From NCBI RefSeq assembly GCF_900143185.1, contig NZ_FSRQ01000003.1, forward strand, positions 62,001 to 126,000: a DNA stretch of 64,000 bases. Direction: 5' to 3'. Below the pieces are notes generated by a model, which saw only the letters and a list, made by a program, of their open reading frames with translations, ran no database searches and had not been told where the DNA came from. A program made the position numbers and the translations under genes. Every line of letters starts with the position of its first letter. The first letter of the stretch is position 1. Of the stretch, positions 30,489 to 39,420 are shown piece after piece. This DNA is from Chryseobacterium scophthalmum (GTDB taxonomy: Bacteria > Bacteroidota > Bacteroidia > Flavobacteriales > Weeksellaceae).

Positions 30489-30860
30489 ATGATGAAAAGA
30501 TTCATTCTCGTAATCATAATGATGATTTCAACACTAGGCATTTATTCATTTACGAATAATGCTGTAGATGCGAAGAAAACAAGTTATGCATCGTACTACC
30601 ACGATAAATTTAACGGTAGAAAAACTGCAAGCGGAGAGATTTTTGATAATTCAAAACTTACTGCAGCGCACAGAACGCTTCCTTTTGGTACCGTAGTTAG
30701 GGTTACCAATTTGAACAATGGTAAAGAAGTAATTGTATCGATTAATGATAGAGGTCCTTTCCATTCAGCAAGAGCATTAGATATGTCTAAAGCTGCGTTC
30801 GATGAAATCGGAAATACCGACCGCGGTGTTATTCCGGTGGAATATGAAATTGTCGATTAA
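30489..30860 (+). CDS. RlpA-like double-psi beta-barrel protein, copy 2
   Basis: This 123-residue protein is nearly identical to the gene at 29471. The first 55 residues are the same and only a handful differ afterwards (for example VVRVTN for EIRVTN, SINDRGPF for TVNDRGPF, YEIVD for FEIVD). It has the same signal peptide and single DPBB domain. It is a tandem duplicate with its own promoter and an identical terminator, so dosage or differential expression may be the reason it is kept. Confidence 0.88.
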   Translation: MMKRFILVIIMMISTLGIYSFTNNAVDAKKTSYASYYHDKFNGRKTASGEIFDNSKLTAAHRTLPFGTVVRVTNLNNGKEVIVSINDRGPFHSARALDMSKAAFDEIGNTDRGVIPVEYEIVD

Positions 30861-30877
30861 TTTATGATTTAAATTAG

Positions 30878-30905
30878 AAAGCCAGCTAAATTTTAGCTGG
30901 CTTTT
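30878..30905. terminator. Terminator of rlpA-like copy 2
   Basis: The same 12-base-pair stem as after copy 1 (AAAGCCAGCTAA with TTAGCTGGCTTT). It lies between convergent genes and, given its symmetric A/T flanks, can probably stop both strands. Confidence 0.85.
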
Positions 30906-30911
30906 ATGTTT

Positions 30912-31676
30912 TTAGAGGTTAAACTCGATTAAGGCAGGACAATGATCAGAATGCACGGCTTCCTTTAAAATAACAGCTCTGCTGAGCTTATCTTTTAAAG
31001 AATAAGAAGCAAAGTTGTAATCTAATCTCCAACCTTTGTTATTGGCTCTTGCATTTTGTCTGTAACTCCACCAGGTATAATTGTCGGGTTCGTTATTAAA
31101 AAATCTGAAACTGTCAATCAATTCGCATTCTTCGATGAAATTGGTCATCCATTCTCTTTCCATTGGCAAAAAGCCGGAAGTGTTTTTTAAACCAACAGGA
31201 TTATGAATGTCAATCGCCTGATGACAGATATTAAAATCTCCGGAAATAATCAAATTCGGAATTTCTTTCTTTAAATTTTTAATATACTCTAAAAAGTCAT
31301 GGCAAAACTGCATTTTAAATTCCAGTCTTTCAATATTGGAAGCAGAAGGAACGTAAACAGAAATTACTGAAAATCCATCAAAATCTGCACGGATGATTCT
31401 TCCTTCGTTATCATAGCTTTCAATTCCGCAACCGTATTCTACATGATTGGGTTTTGTTTTAGATGCAATTCCGACTCCGCTGTAGCCTTTTCTCTGTGCA
31501 GAATGCCAATAACTGTGATATCCTGCTTTTTCAAGACTTTCGATATCAATCTGATCATTTCCTGCTTTACTTTCCTGAATACAGATGATATCCGGATCAG
31601 CAGTTTTCAGCCATCCTAAAAAATCTTTGGTAAAAGCGGCTCTGATGCCGTTGACATTGTAGGTAATTAATCTCAT
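30912..31676 (-). CDS. xth: Exodeoxyribonuclease III
   Basis: This 254-residue AP endonuclease/exonuclease has RLITYNVNGIRAAF, IICIQESKA (metal-binding Glu), ISGDFNICH and HSDHCPALIEF (catalytic Asp-His). I take the ATG at 31676 (MRLITYNVNG), because the five codons before it (from 31691) are not part of the family. It cleaves at abasic sites and degrades 3' ends during base-excision repair. It is transcribed alone on the minus strand. Confidence 0.94.
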   Translation of the reverse strand: MRLITYNVNGIRAAFTKDFLGWLKTADPDIICIQESKAGNDQIDIESLEKAGYHSYWHSAQRKGYSGVGIASKTKPNHVEYGCGIESYDNEGRIIRADFDGFSVISVYVPSASNIERLEFKMQFCHDFLEYIKNLKKEIPNLIISGDFNICHQAIDIHNPVGLKNTSGFLPMEREWMTNFIEECELIDSFRFFNNEPDNYTWWSYRQNARANNKGWRLDYNFASYSLKDKLSRAVILKEAVHSDHCPALIEFNL

Positions 31677-31692
31677 AAAATAAATATACAAG

Positions 31693-31700
31693 CAAAGTTA
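31693..31700 (-). promoter_or_regulatory. -7 box of xth
   Basis: Read on the minus strand the sequence is TAACTTTG, an exact TAnnTTTG box about 17 bases before the chosen start, which supports the start at 31676. Confidence 0.45.
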
Positions 31701-31702
31701 TA

Positions 31703-31732
31703 AAAACAAATGCCGGTTTTTGTACCGACATT
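31703..31732 (-). terminator. Terminator of the lipoprotein gene
   Basis: On the minus strand AATGTCGGT and ACCGGCATT pair (one G-T wobble) around a 6-base loop, followed by a T-rich stretch. Confidence 0.75.
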
Positions 31733-31743
31733 CATTAACTTGT

Positions 31744-32154
31744 TTATTTTTCGCTTTTAAAAATTAACTTTCCGTCTTTGTGAAGTTCGTTTTCATTTCC
31801 TTTGCCTCGTAATTCGTAATGGTCATTTTTATACCAAATTCCGGATGCTGGTTTTTGACCTTCAAGCTCTATCGTCTCACCATTGAATACTAAAGTAGCT
31901 GTGTTTTTTGTATTATTAAATGTCACGTCTAATTTTTTTCCGTCTTTATCAGAAAGAGTAGTTTTGATAATTTCAGAATTAGATTCTGGTTTATTGCTTA
32001 CCAAAGAATCACTTGCAGGTTGATTGATAGAATCTGTCGGAGAACTCACGATAGAATCTGAGCCCAAAGATGATTCTGTTGTTTTGTTTTCTTTTTTGCA
32101 GGCTGCTAAAGTTAAAACTGCAACAAAAGAAGCTGCCAAAATGTTTTTAGTCAT
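31744..32154 (-). CDS. Small lipoprotein of unknown function
   Basis: This 136-residue protein has a lipoprotein signal (NILAASFVAVLTLAACKK, lipobox LAAC). A Ser/Thr-rich linker (residues 24-65) follows, then a compact C-terminal domain resembling MliC/membrane-bound lysozyme-inhibitor-like folds: VTFNNTKNTATLVFNGETIEL, ending YELRGKGNENELHKDGKLIFKSEK. The MliC similarity is only my impression. It is probably anchored to a membrane facing the periplasm. Confidence 0.75.
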   Translation of the reverse strand: MTKNILAASFVAVLTLAACKKENKTTESSLGSDSIVSSPTDSINQPASDSLVSNKPESNSEIIKTTLSDKDGKKLDVTFNNTKNTATLVFNGETIELEGQKPASGIWYKNDHYELRGKGNENELHKDGKLIFKSEK

Positions 32155-32300
32155 AATTATTATATTAAGGGTAAAAACCTACTTCAAATTAAATACCAAA
32201 ACTCTGTGAATTAAATTAATTAACAGATGTGAATTGATATTTGAGTAGTTGTGTGGAAAAAGCATTTTTTTAATAAGTATATTGCGAATTTAAATAGTGA

Positions 32301-35300
32301 ATGGCTTCTATGTTTAAACTTAATTTTTTTCTTCTCTTTTTTCTTTTTAGTTTACAAATATTTTTTTCTCAAAATATAAGGCATTTGTCTGTAGATGAAG
32401 GTTTGCCGCAATCGTTTGTTTCAGCTTTGGAACAAGATAACGAAGGCTTTGTATGGATAGGAACCCGAAACGGACTTTCCCGATACGACGGAAGAAACTT
32501 TAAAACATTTCAGCATCATTTTAATGATAATAATTCTTTAGCTTCAAATACAGTAGATTATTTAAGAAAAAGCAGAGAAAATGGACTTTGGATAAAATAC
32601 GAATCTGCGGGAATAGATTATTTAGATATAAATTCAGGAAAGATTAATCATATTATTAATGCAGAATTTTTAGATAAAAATAACCTTTCTATTCATCGCA
32701 AAAGCTGGTTAGTTACTCAAGACCGTTTTTTATGGTTTAAAACTATGAAAAATGAACTTTTTAGTTTTGATATTCAAAAGAAAACTTTGAGCCGTAGAAA
32801 CCTGAATTTTAATTCTGATGAGATTATTTACAATATTCTGGAAGACAAAAACAAAAATATTTGGGTATTAACGCAGAAAAACCTCAAGATTTTTGATAAA
32901 AAAACGAACAGATTTACAAACATTCCCATTCCTTATACGATGTTTGCGAATAAGCTGCAACAAAATAATATAGAAGCTGTATTGTTTCATCAAAGAAAAA
33001 ATGGGGAATTGATGTGGGCAGATAAAGAACAGTTCTATTTTTTTGATCCTGCGACAAAAAATTTCAGAAACGAAAGACTGCCATTTTCTTCTATTTATAA
33101 TATCAAACTGCTCAGTACAGATTTTCAGGGTAAAGAATACTTTATTGCAGACAATATTATTTACAGCTATAACGAGACTTTTGGCTTTAGAAAAACTACC
33201 GTTCTCAATTTAGAAAAAAACAGGACGCCGCAAGCTTTTCTTGTTGATAATTCTGGTTTGATGTGGATTGGCGGAGATGCCGAAGGAATTTATACGATAG
33301 ATCCTAAACTCAATTTTCAGTCTTTTACTTTTGAAAAAGATTTCGCTACCGATCTTCTGAAAAATTATTATGGAGTTTCGGGTTCAGATTTTTTTAATTG
33401 GCAAAAGCAGAATGGCGTTTTACCGGCTTCCTATTTTCTCAGATCTGTAACATCACAAACAAAAAACTGGATTGCTCTAAATCGTATTGTTTCGTATTAT
33501 GATAAGCTACAGAAAAAAATCTTCCGCTTACCCGAATTACCAAAATTAAAAGACGAAGGTTTCGCTCCGATAAAAGGAATAAGCCTTTATGGCGAATCGC
33601 CGATTGTAATTGATGATCTGAACAATATTTATATGTTTCATCAGGCAAAATGGGAGCTTTTATTTTCATCAGATCAATTTAATTCTAATATAAAATCAAC
33701 CGATATTTCTTTTGACCGTAAAACCAAAATACTTTGGGTGGCAACAGAATCTCACGGTATTGTTAAGGTAGATTTTGGTACAAAGAAAATTATTAATATT
33801 AAAAACAATACAACAGATTTTCCTGTTAACCATTTGATTTCTCTCGTTCCTGATCCTAAAAATGATGATATTTTGTGGATTGGAAGTAACGACGGATTGA
33901 TTCAATTTAATAAAAAGAATAATAAGGTTAAAATATTTTCCGGAAAAGAAGGGTTTCCCGATAACGTCATATATTCTATTGTTCCCGATAAATCTGGAAA
34001 TCTGTGGATGGGAACCAATAAAGGGCTTTTAAAATTTAATCCCGAAACGTATCAACTAAGGATTTTTATTCGGTCTCATGGTTTAGAAAATATCGAGTTC
34101 AACAGATTTCATCAATTGATGCTTCCCGACGGAAAAATGGCATTTGGTGGTGTAAAAAGCGGAGTGATTTTCAATCCGGAAGATATTAAAAATGATGATT
34201 TTTCACCTCCGACAGCTATTACAAGTATTGCTCTTAATAATGAAGAGATTGATCTTGCTGAAAGAAACCTGAATCCTGTAAACCAAATTCAACAACTTTC
34301 TGTAGATTATTTTGAAAATACAATTTCTATAAGTTTTGCTGCGCTTCAATATAATGAGCCACAACAAATTCAGTATCGTTATCGTCTGAAAGGTTATCAG
34401 GATGAATGGATTTTAGCAGGGAATAATACAGAAGCCGTTTTTACAAAACTTCCGCCCGGAAATTATATTTTTCAGGTCAATGCAACCAATACTACCGGAA
34501 ACTGGAGCAACCTCATCAAATCTTTAACTATAAAAGTGACGCCGCCTTGGTGGAAAACATGGTGGGCAATAATATTATATTTTATTGTTTTGATTGGAGG
34601 TGTTTTTTGGTTTGTGAGATTTAAAATTAATCAGGAAATCATTAAAAACTCAATAAAGCTAAAGCAAAAAGAAGCTCAGGAATTGCGCAGGCTCGATAAA
34701 ATAAAAACAAAATTTTTCGCCAATATTGCTCACGAATTCCGAACTCCGTTGTCTTTGATCATTGGGCCTGCAGAACAGCTGAAATGTGTAGAGTCTCAAG
34801 ATGAAAAAGAAAAACTGTTTGGTACAATTAAGAAAAATACAAACAGCCTTATCCATCTTACCGATCAGTTGATTGATGTAGCGAAGCTTGAAGCAGGAGT
34901 TTTGAAGCCTCATTTTGTTTGGGGAGATGTGGTTCCTGTCATTTCAAATATTGTGAATGCTTTTATGGAAACCGCTTCAGAAAAGGGAATTACACTTAAT
35001 TTAGAATCCCCTGAAAAAGCTGAATTTTTATTTTCGATCAATACTTTAGACCGTATTTTATATAATTTGATTTCAAATTCCATTAAATTTTGTGAAAATG
35101 GGGATGCAATTACGGTAAAAGTAAATCAAGAAAATAATGGTTTGTCGATTAAGGTTGCTGATTCCGGTACCGGAATTCCCGAAAATGAACAGTCGGAAAT
35201 TTTTGAAAGATATTTCAAAGGTTCCAATCAGGATCAGTTGCAGGGGAATGGTTTGGGACTTTCGCTTGTGAAAGAGCTTGTAGATCTGCACCACGGAACA

Positions 35301-36188
35301 ATAGATATGAAAAGCTCTACCCAAGATCCTTCCGGAACTACGTTTTCAATTTGGCTTCCTTTTGAATCTCAGAAAGACGAATCGGTTAAAAAATCAGAAT
35401 ATCAGCAAAATTCAGAAGAAAAAGCTACGATACTTATTGTGGAAGATCATAAAGAATTAGCGCAGTTTATTGCCGGAAATTTGTCTGACTCATATCATGT
35501 TTTAACCGCTGAAAACGGAAATGAAGCCTTGAAAATTACTTTGGAGAAAATGCCAAATCTTATTGTAAGCGATATTGCAATGAGCGAAATGGATGGTTTT
35601 GAGTTTTGCAAAATTTTAAAATCGAATATCGATATCAATCACATTCCTATTATTATGCTCACGGCAAAAGCTGATGCAGAAAGTAAGCTTGAAGGTCTTT
35701 CTTACGGCGCCAACGATTATCTAATAAAACCTTTCAGTGTCGAAGAGCTTAAATTGAGAATAGAAAATCTCCTGAATTTACAGAACCATCAATATGAATA
35801 TTTTCAAAAAAACTTTTTGCAACCCGAAGCAAATATTGCTGAACCTGAAACAAAACAACCTGATCCAATAGAAAACCTTCACCAGGAATTTCTAAATAGA
35901 ATTTATGAAATCATAGACAAAAATCTAGATGATACTAATTTCAGCGTAGACGAATTGGCTTCTGGATTATCGATGAGCCGAACGAGTCTTCACCGAAAAG
36001 TAAAAATGATGTTTAATATTCCGACAGGAGAAATTATTAAAATTTACAGACTTAAGAAAGCAGCAGAATTTTTAAAACAAAATCATAGTGTTTCTGAAGT
36101 CGCTTATATGACCGGATTTAATACGCCTTCCTATTTTACCAAATGTTTTAAAGAATATTTTGGCAAAACACCCAATAGATACCACTAA
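32301..36188 (+). CDS. Hybrid two-component system regulator (one-protein HTCS)
   Basis: This 1295-residue protein has these parts: signal peptide (to SQN near 25), a two-component regulator propeller in the periplasm (about 25-660, e.g. IRHLSVDEGLPQSFV and DKSGNLWMGTNKGL), a Y_Y_Y domain (about 680-745), and a membrane segment near 755. A histidine kinase follows (phosphorylated His near 812 in ANIAHEFRTPLS; ATPase NLISNSIKF, GNGLGLSLVKELV). Then come a receiver (about 1043-1160, Asp near 1089 in IVSDIAMSEMDG) and a C-terminal AraC helix-turn-helix. Such proteins sense an extracellular glycan or breakdown product and activate nearby genes. The start could also be the ATG at 32310. Confidence 0.95.
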   Translation: MASMFKLNFFLLFFLFSLQIFFSQNIRHLSVDEGLPQSFVSALEQDNEGFVWIGTRNGLSRYDGRNFKTFQHHFNDNNSLASNTVDYLRKSRENGLWIKYESAGIDYLDINSGKINHIINAEFLDKNNLSIHRKSWLVTQDRFLWFKTMKNELFSFDIQKKTLSRRNLNFNSDEIIYNILEDKNKNIWVLTQKNLKIFDKKTNRFTNIPIPYTMFANKLQQNNIEAVLFHQRKNGELMWADKEQFYFFDPATKNFRNERLPFSSIYNIKLLSTDFQGKEYFIADNIIYSYNETFGFRKTTVLNLEKNRTPQAFLVDNSGLMWIGGDAEGIYTIDPKLNFQSFTFEKDFATDLLKNYYGVSGSDFFNWQKQNGVLPASYFLRSVTSQTKNWIALNRIVSYYDKLQKKIFRLPELPKLKDEGFAPIKGISLYGESPIVIDDLNNIYMFHQAKWELLFSSDQFNSNIKSTDISFDRKTKILWVATESHGIVKVDFGTKKIINIKNNTTDFPVNHLISLVPDPKNDDILWIGSNDGLIQFNKKNNKVKIFSGKEGFPDNVIYSIVPDKSGNLWMGTNKGLLKFNPETYQLRIFIRSHGLENIEFNRFHQLMLPDGKMAFGGVKSGVIFNPEDIKNDDFSPPTAITSIALNNEEIDLAERNLNPVNQIQQLSVDYFENTISISFAALQYNEPQQIQYRYRLKGYQDEWILAGNNTEAVFTKLPPGNYIFQVNATNTTGNWSNLIKSLTIKVTPPWWKTWWAIILYFIVLIGGVFWFVRFKINQEIIKNSIKLKQKEAQELRRLDKIKTKFFANIAHEFRTPLSLIIGPAEQLKCVESQDEKEKLFGTIKKNTNSLIHLTDQLIDVAKLEAGVLKPHFVWGDVVPVISNIVNAFMETASEKGITLNLESPEKAEFLFSINTLDRILYNLISNSIKFCENGDAITVKVNQENNGLSIKVADSGTGIPENEQSEIFERYFKGSNQDQLQGNGLGLSLVKELVDLHHGTIDMKSSTQDPSGTTFSIWLPFESQKDESVKKSEYQQNSEEKATILIVEDHKELAQFIAGNLSDSYHVLTAENGNEALKITLEKMPNLIVSDIAMSEMDGFEFCKILKSNIDINHIPIIMLTAKADAESKLEGLSYGANDYLIKPFSVEELKLRIENLLNLQNHQYEYFQKNFLQPEANIAEPETKQPDPIENLHQEFLNRIYEIIDKNLDDTNFSVDELASGLSMSRTSLHRKVKMMFNIPTGEIIKIYRLKKAAEFLKQNHSVSEVAYMTGFNTPSYFTKCFKEYFGKTPNRYH

Positions 36189-36284
36189 ATCGAGGTTTGC
36201 AACGAGATTGATAGTTTTTGCAACGAGATTGCTCTTGAGTTTTTGGCTCGAAATGTAATTTAGGCGAAACAAAATTATTTCAGT

Positions 36285-37532
36285 ATGCATAAAAATCTAC
36301 TTAAGAAAAAATTAAAATTTGCAACATTATTTACTGTTTTATTAGGATCGGTTTCAGGACTGAATGCTCAACAAAATGCAATTAATTTTGATGGAACTAA
36401 TGATTACATTCAAACGAATTTTCCAGGTATTTTAGGTAATACAGCCCGTACTGTAGAAGCGTGGATAAAATTGCCAACAACGACTTCTGGTGAAAACCTG
36501 GTGACGACTTGGGGATCAGATAACGTAAACGGAGGAAGATTTACCGTAAGGATTAATAATGTAAGCGGAAGCTACAAATTGAGAATAGAAAATAAAGGTG
36601 GCGGTATCAACGGAAATATTACACTCAATGACGGAAACTGGCATCATATTGCCGTTACTTATGATAATGCTATTTTAGGTAACAGATATAAATTGTATGT
36701 AGACGGAAATTTAGATGTACAAGGCGATATCAGTACACTTACAAATACAGTGGCACTTACCAATATGATTATCGGGAGAAGAATTAATCCAAGTTTTGGA
36801 GGGTTTTTCAATGGAAGTATAGATGAGGTTCGTGTTTGGGATAAAGCTCTTACACTAGCAGAAATTCAGGCCAACAAAAATGCTGAATTTTGTACTGCTC
36901 CCACCAATTTAAAAGCCTATTTTAAAATAAATGAAGGAACCGTAAATTCAAATAATAGTACTGTAACTTCTATCACCAGTTCTGCAGGTACTTATACAGG
37001 TACTTTAAACAGTTTTGCTTTAAACGGAACAGCTTCAAACTTTACTGCAGGAGCTTCAGCTCTTACAACGGTAAACATTAATACTGCAGTTACGGTTTCG
37101 GGAGCTACATTAACTGCTGCACAAGCAGGAGCAACTTATCAGTGGATCAATTGTAATAACGGAAATGCTCCTGTTGGAGTGACTACACAGTCTTTTACAC
37201 CTACAATTGCCGGAAATTATGCAGTTATTGTTACGCTTTCAGGTTGTTCACAAACCTCTTCTTGTCAGTCAGTAACTTTAGGAGTACATGATGTTGGTGC
37301 AATTCCTGAATTGACTTTATCACCCAATCCTACAAGCGGAATTCTGAAAATCACTGCTAAAAATGAAATCGAAAAAGTAGAAATCACAAACGTTGCAGGT
37401 CAGAGATTAATGAATTTTCAACCCAATTCTGCAAATACAGAACTCAACATATCTCAGTTGACTAACGGTGTTTATTTGGTAAAAGTAACTTCAAAACAAC
37501 AAAGCCAAGTTTACAAAATAATCAAAAAGTAG
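36285..37532 (+). CDS. Secreted LamG-domain protein with type IX sorting domain
   Basis: This 415-residue protein has a signal peptide (TLFTVLLGSVSGLNAQ), then a LamG/concanavalin-like domain (about 33-205: INFDGTNDYIQTN, RTVEAWIKLP, NWHHIAVTYD, GSIDEVRVWDKAL). A PKD/Ig-like stretch (about 250-330) and a C-terminal type A sorting domain (LSPNPTSGILKITA to VYLVKVTSKQQSQVYKIIKK) follow. It is exported by the type IX system and left at the surface or released. It lies right behind the hybrid two-component gene, so it is a likely target of that regulator. Confidence 0.9.
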   Translation: MHKNLLKKKLKFATLFTVLLGSVSGLNAQQNAINFDGTNDYIQTNFPGILGNTARTVEAWIKLPTTTSGENLVTTWGSDNVNGGRFTVRINNVSGSYKLRIENKGGGINGNITLNDGNWHHIAVTYDNAILGNRYKLYVDGNLDVQGDISTLTNTVALTNMIIGRRINPSFGGFFNGSIDEVRVWDKALTLAEIQANKNAEFCTAPTNLKAYFKINEGTVNSNNSTVTSITSSAGTYTGTLNSFALNGTASNFTAGASALTTVNINTAVTVSGATLTAAQAGATYQWINCNNGNAPVGVTTQSFTPTIAGNYAVIVTLSGCSQTSSCQSVTLGVHDVGAIPELTLSPNPTSGILKITAKNEIEKVEITNVAGQRLMNFQPNSANTELNISQLTNGVYLVKVTSKQQSQVYKIIKK

Positions 37533-37576
37533 TTTTTTTTTCATAAATCATTATTACCTAATCCATATTAATGATT

Positions 37577-37606
37577 AAGCCTCTTCAAATATCTGAAGAG
37601 GCTTTT
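37577..37606. terminator. Bidirectional terminator between LamG gene and porX
   Basis: AAGCCTCTTCA (37577-37587) pairs perfectly with TGAAGAGGCTT (37594-37604) around AATATC, with A/T-rich flanks on both sides. The two genes converge here. Confidence 0.88.
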
Positions 37607-37628
37607 GTTATTTTATTTTGCTTAAAAA

Positions 37629-39173
37629 TTATTTCGGTTCCAGAATACTGATCGGGATAATGCATTCTTCTAAAGAAATTCCACCGTGTTGATAAGTTTC
37701 CTTATAATAGTTTACAAAGTGATTGTAGTTTTTAGGATAGGCTAAAAATGTATTGTTTTTTGCAAAAATATATTTTGAGCTCAGATTTCCTTTCGGTAAA
37801 AACAGTTTTTCAGGATTGCTCACTGCCCAAACATCTTTATCATCATAGGTTAAGCTTTTTCCTGTTTTATAACGGATGTTGGTTGAGGTTTCTCTGTCTC
37901 CAACAACTCTGCTTGGTTTTTTAACGTAAACCGTTCCGTGATCGGTTGTAATAACCAATTTAAACCCGCTTTCTGCAGCAAGCTTTATAATTTTTATTAA
38001 AGATGAGTTCTCAAACCAGTTTGATGTTAAAGATCTGAAAGTTTTATCATCTCTGATTAGCTGATCAACAATATGATTGTCGGTTTTTGCGTGTGATAGA
38101 ATATCGATAAAGTTGTAAACAATCACCAAAAGATCATTGTTTTTGTGCTGATTAAAATCCTCATAGATTTTTCTTTCAAAATCGGCATTCAAAACTTTTA
38201 GATATTTCATTGATTTAGAACTTAAACCAACTCTTTTCATCTGATCTTCTAAGAAATCGCGTTCAAACTCATTCTTGTTTCCTTCTTCATTGTCGTTAAA
38301 CCATTTTTCAGGGAAACGTTTTTCAATTTCTGAAGGCAAAAGTCCTGCGAAAAAAGAATTTCTTGCATATTGTGTGGCAGTCGGAAGAATACTGTAATAA
38401 TAATCTTCAGAAACTTTATTGTAGTATTTGGTGAAAAGAGGCTCTATTACTTTCCATTGGTCATATCTCAAATTATCGACCATCAAAAGAAGAACCTTTT
38501 CTTTTTCAACTTCCGGTTTTACTTTATCTTTAAATAGAGTATGGCTCATCATTGGTTTATCTAAACCGTTCAGCCAGTCTTCGTAATTGTTTTCGATAAA
38601 TTTTGCAAACTGAATATTCGCTTCCTCTTTCTGTGACTGTAGAAGATCTGCAAACTCGTTATCGGTTACTTTATCAAATTTAAGCTCCCAATTCACGATT
38701 TTTTTATAGTATTCTGCCCAATCCTGGTACGTTCTCAGATAAGAAAGTTCCATCGAAAGGTTTCTGAATTCCTGCTGATATTGAAGAATTGTTTTCTGCT
38801 CTACCAAATTTTCTTCCTGAAGATTCTTTTTTAATGAAAGTAAAATCTGGTTTGGGTTTACAGGCTTTAAAATATAATCTGCAATCTGCGAACCGATCGC
38901 TTCTTCCATGATGTGCTCTTCTTCGCTTTTGGTTACCATCACGATTTTCAAAGCATTGTCTTTTTCTTTAATCATCGGAATTGCTTCCAGACCGGAAATT
39001 CCCGGCATATTTTCGTCGATTAACGTTAAATCAAATTTTTCAGAATCAATAAGTTCTAAAGCCTCATTCACGTTGTTCACCGGAGTTACAACGTAACCTT
39101 TCTTTTCAAGAAAAACGATATGGGGTTTTAGTAAATCTATTTCATCATCAATCCATAATATTTTGTTTGACAT
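37629..39173 (-). CDS. porX: Response regulator with PglZ domain, PorX
   Basis: This 514-residue protein has an N-terminal receiver (KILWIDDEIDLLKPHI, phosphorylated Asp in LTLIDENMPGISG, Lys in YILKPVNP), a helical linker, and a C-terminal PglZ/alkaline-phosphatase-like domain from about residue 200 (LLMVDNLRYDQW, VITTDHGTVYV). This domain order is that of PorX, which with the PorY kinase regulates type IX secretion genes in Porphyromonas and Flavobacterium. It is transcribed convergently to a type IX cargo gene. No PorY is in the window. Confidence 0.93.
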   Translation of the reverse strand: MSNKILWIDDEIDLLKPHIVFLEKKGYVVTPVNNVNEALELIDSEKFDLTLIDENMPGISGLEAIPMIKEKDNALKIVMVTKSEEEHIMEEAIGSQIADYILKPVNPNQILLSLKKNLQEENLVEQKTILQYQQEFRNLSMELSYLRTYQDWAEYYKKIVNWELKFDKVTDNEFADLLQSQKEEANIQFAKFIENNYEDWLNGLDKPMMSHTLFKDKVKPEVEKEKVLLLMVDNLRYDQWKVIEPLFTKYYNKVSEDYYYSILPTATQYARNSFFAGLLPSEIEKRFPEKWFNDNEEGNKNEFERDFLEDQMKRVGLSSKSMKYLKVLNADFERKIYEDFNQHKNNDLLVIVYNFIDILSHAKTDNHIVDQLIRDDKTFRSLTSNWFENSSLIKIIKLAAESGFKLVITTDHGTVYVKKPSRVVGDRETSTNIRYKTGKSLTYDDKDVWAVSNPEKLFLPKGNLSSKYIFAKNNTFLAYPKNYNHFVNYYKETYQHGGISLEECIIPISILEPK

Positions 39174-39371
39174 ATAAGTTTATTTTTTATGCGGAATATA
39201 GTATCAAAACTGCGACCAAAACTTTATAAAACCTCACAAAATAAGGGGGCTAAAAGTTAAATCTTAGTTAAAGATTTTTATCTCAAATTATTGCATGAAG
39301 ATAAGATAAATACTGCGATTTGTAAACAAATTTTAATGTTTATATTCTAAAATAATAATCGGCTGTTTTCT

Positions 39372-39399
39372 TTGAATTGACTTTAAAAACTTAATTTTG
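39372..39399 (+). promoter_or_regulatory. Promoter of the HD-domain gene
   Basis: TTG (39372-39374), 17 bases, then TAATTTTG (39392-39399). Both elements and the spacing fit the Flavobacterium consensus. Transcription should start about 39405, giving a leader of about 15 bases. Confidence 0.7.
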
Positions 39400-39420
39400 C
39401 AATAGTCTCAGAATATTTCC

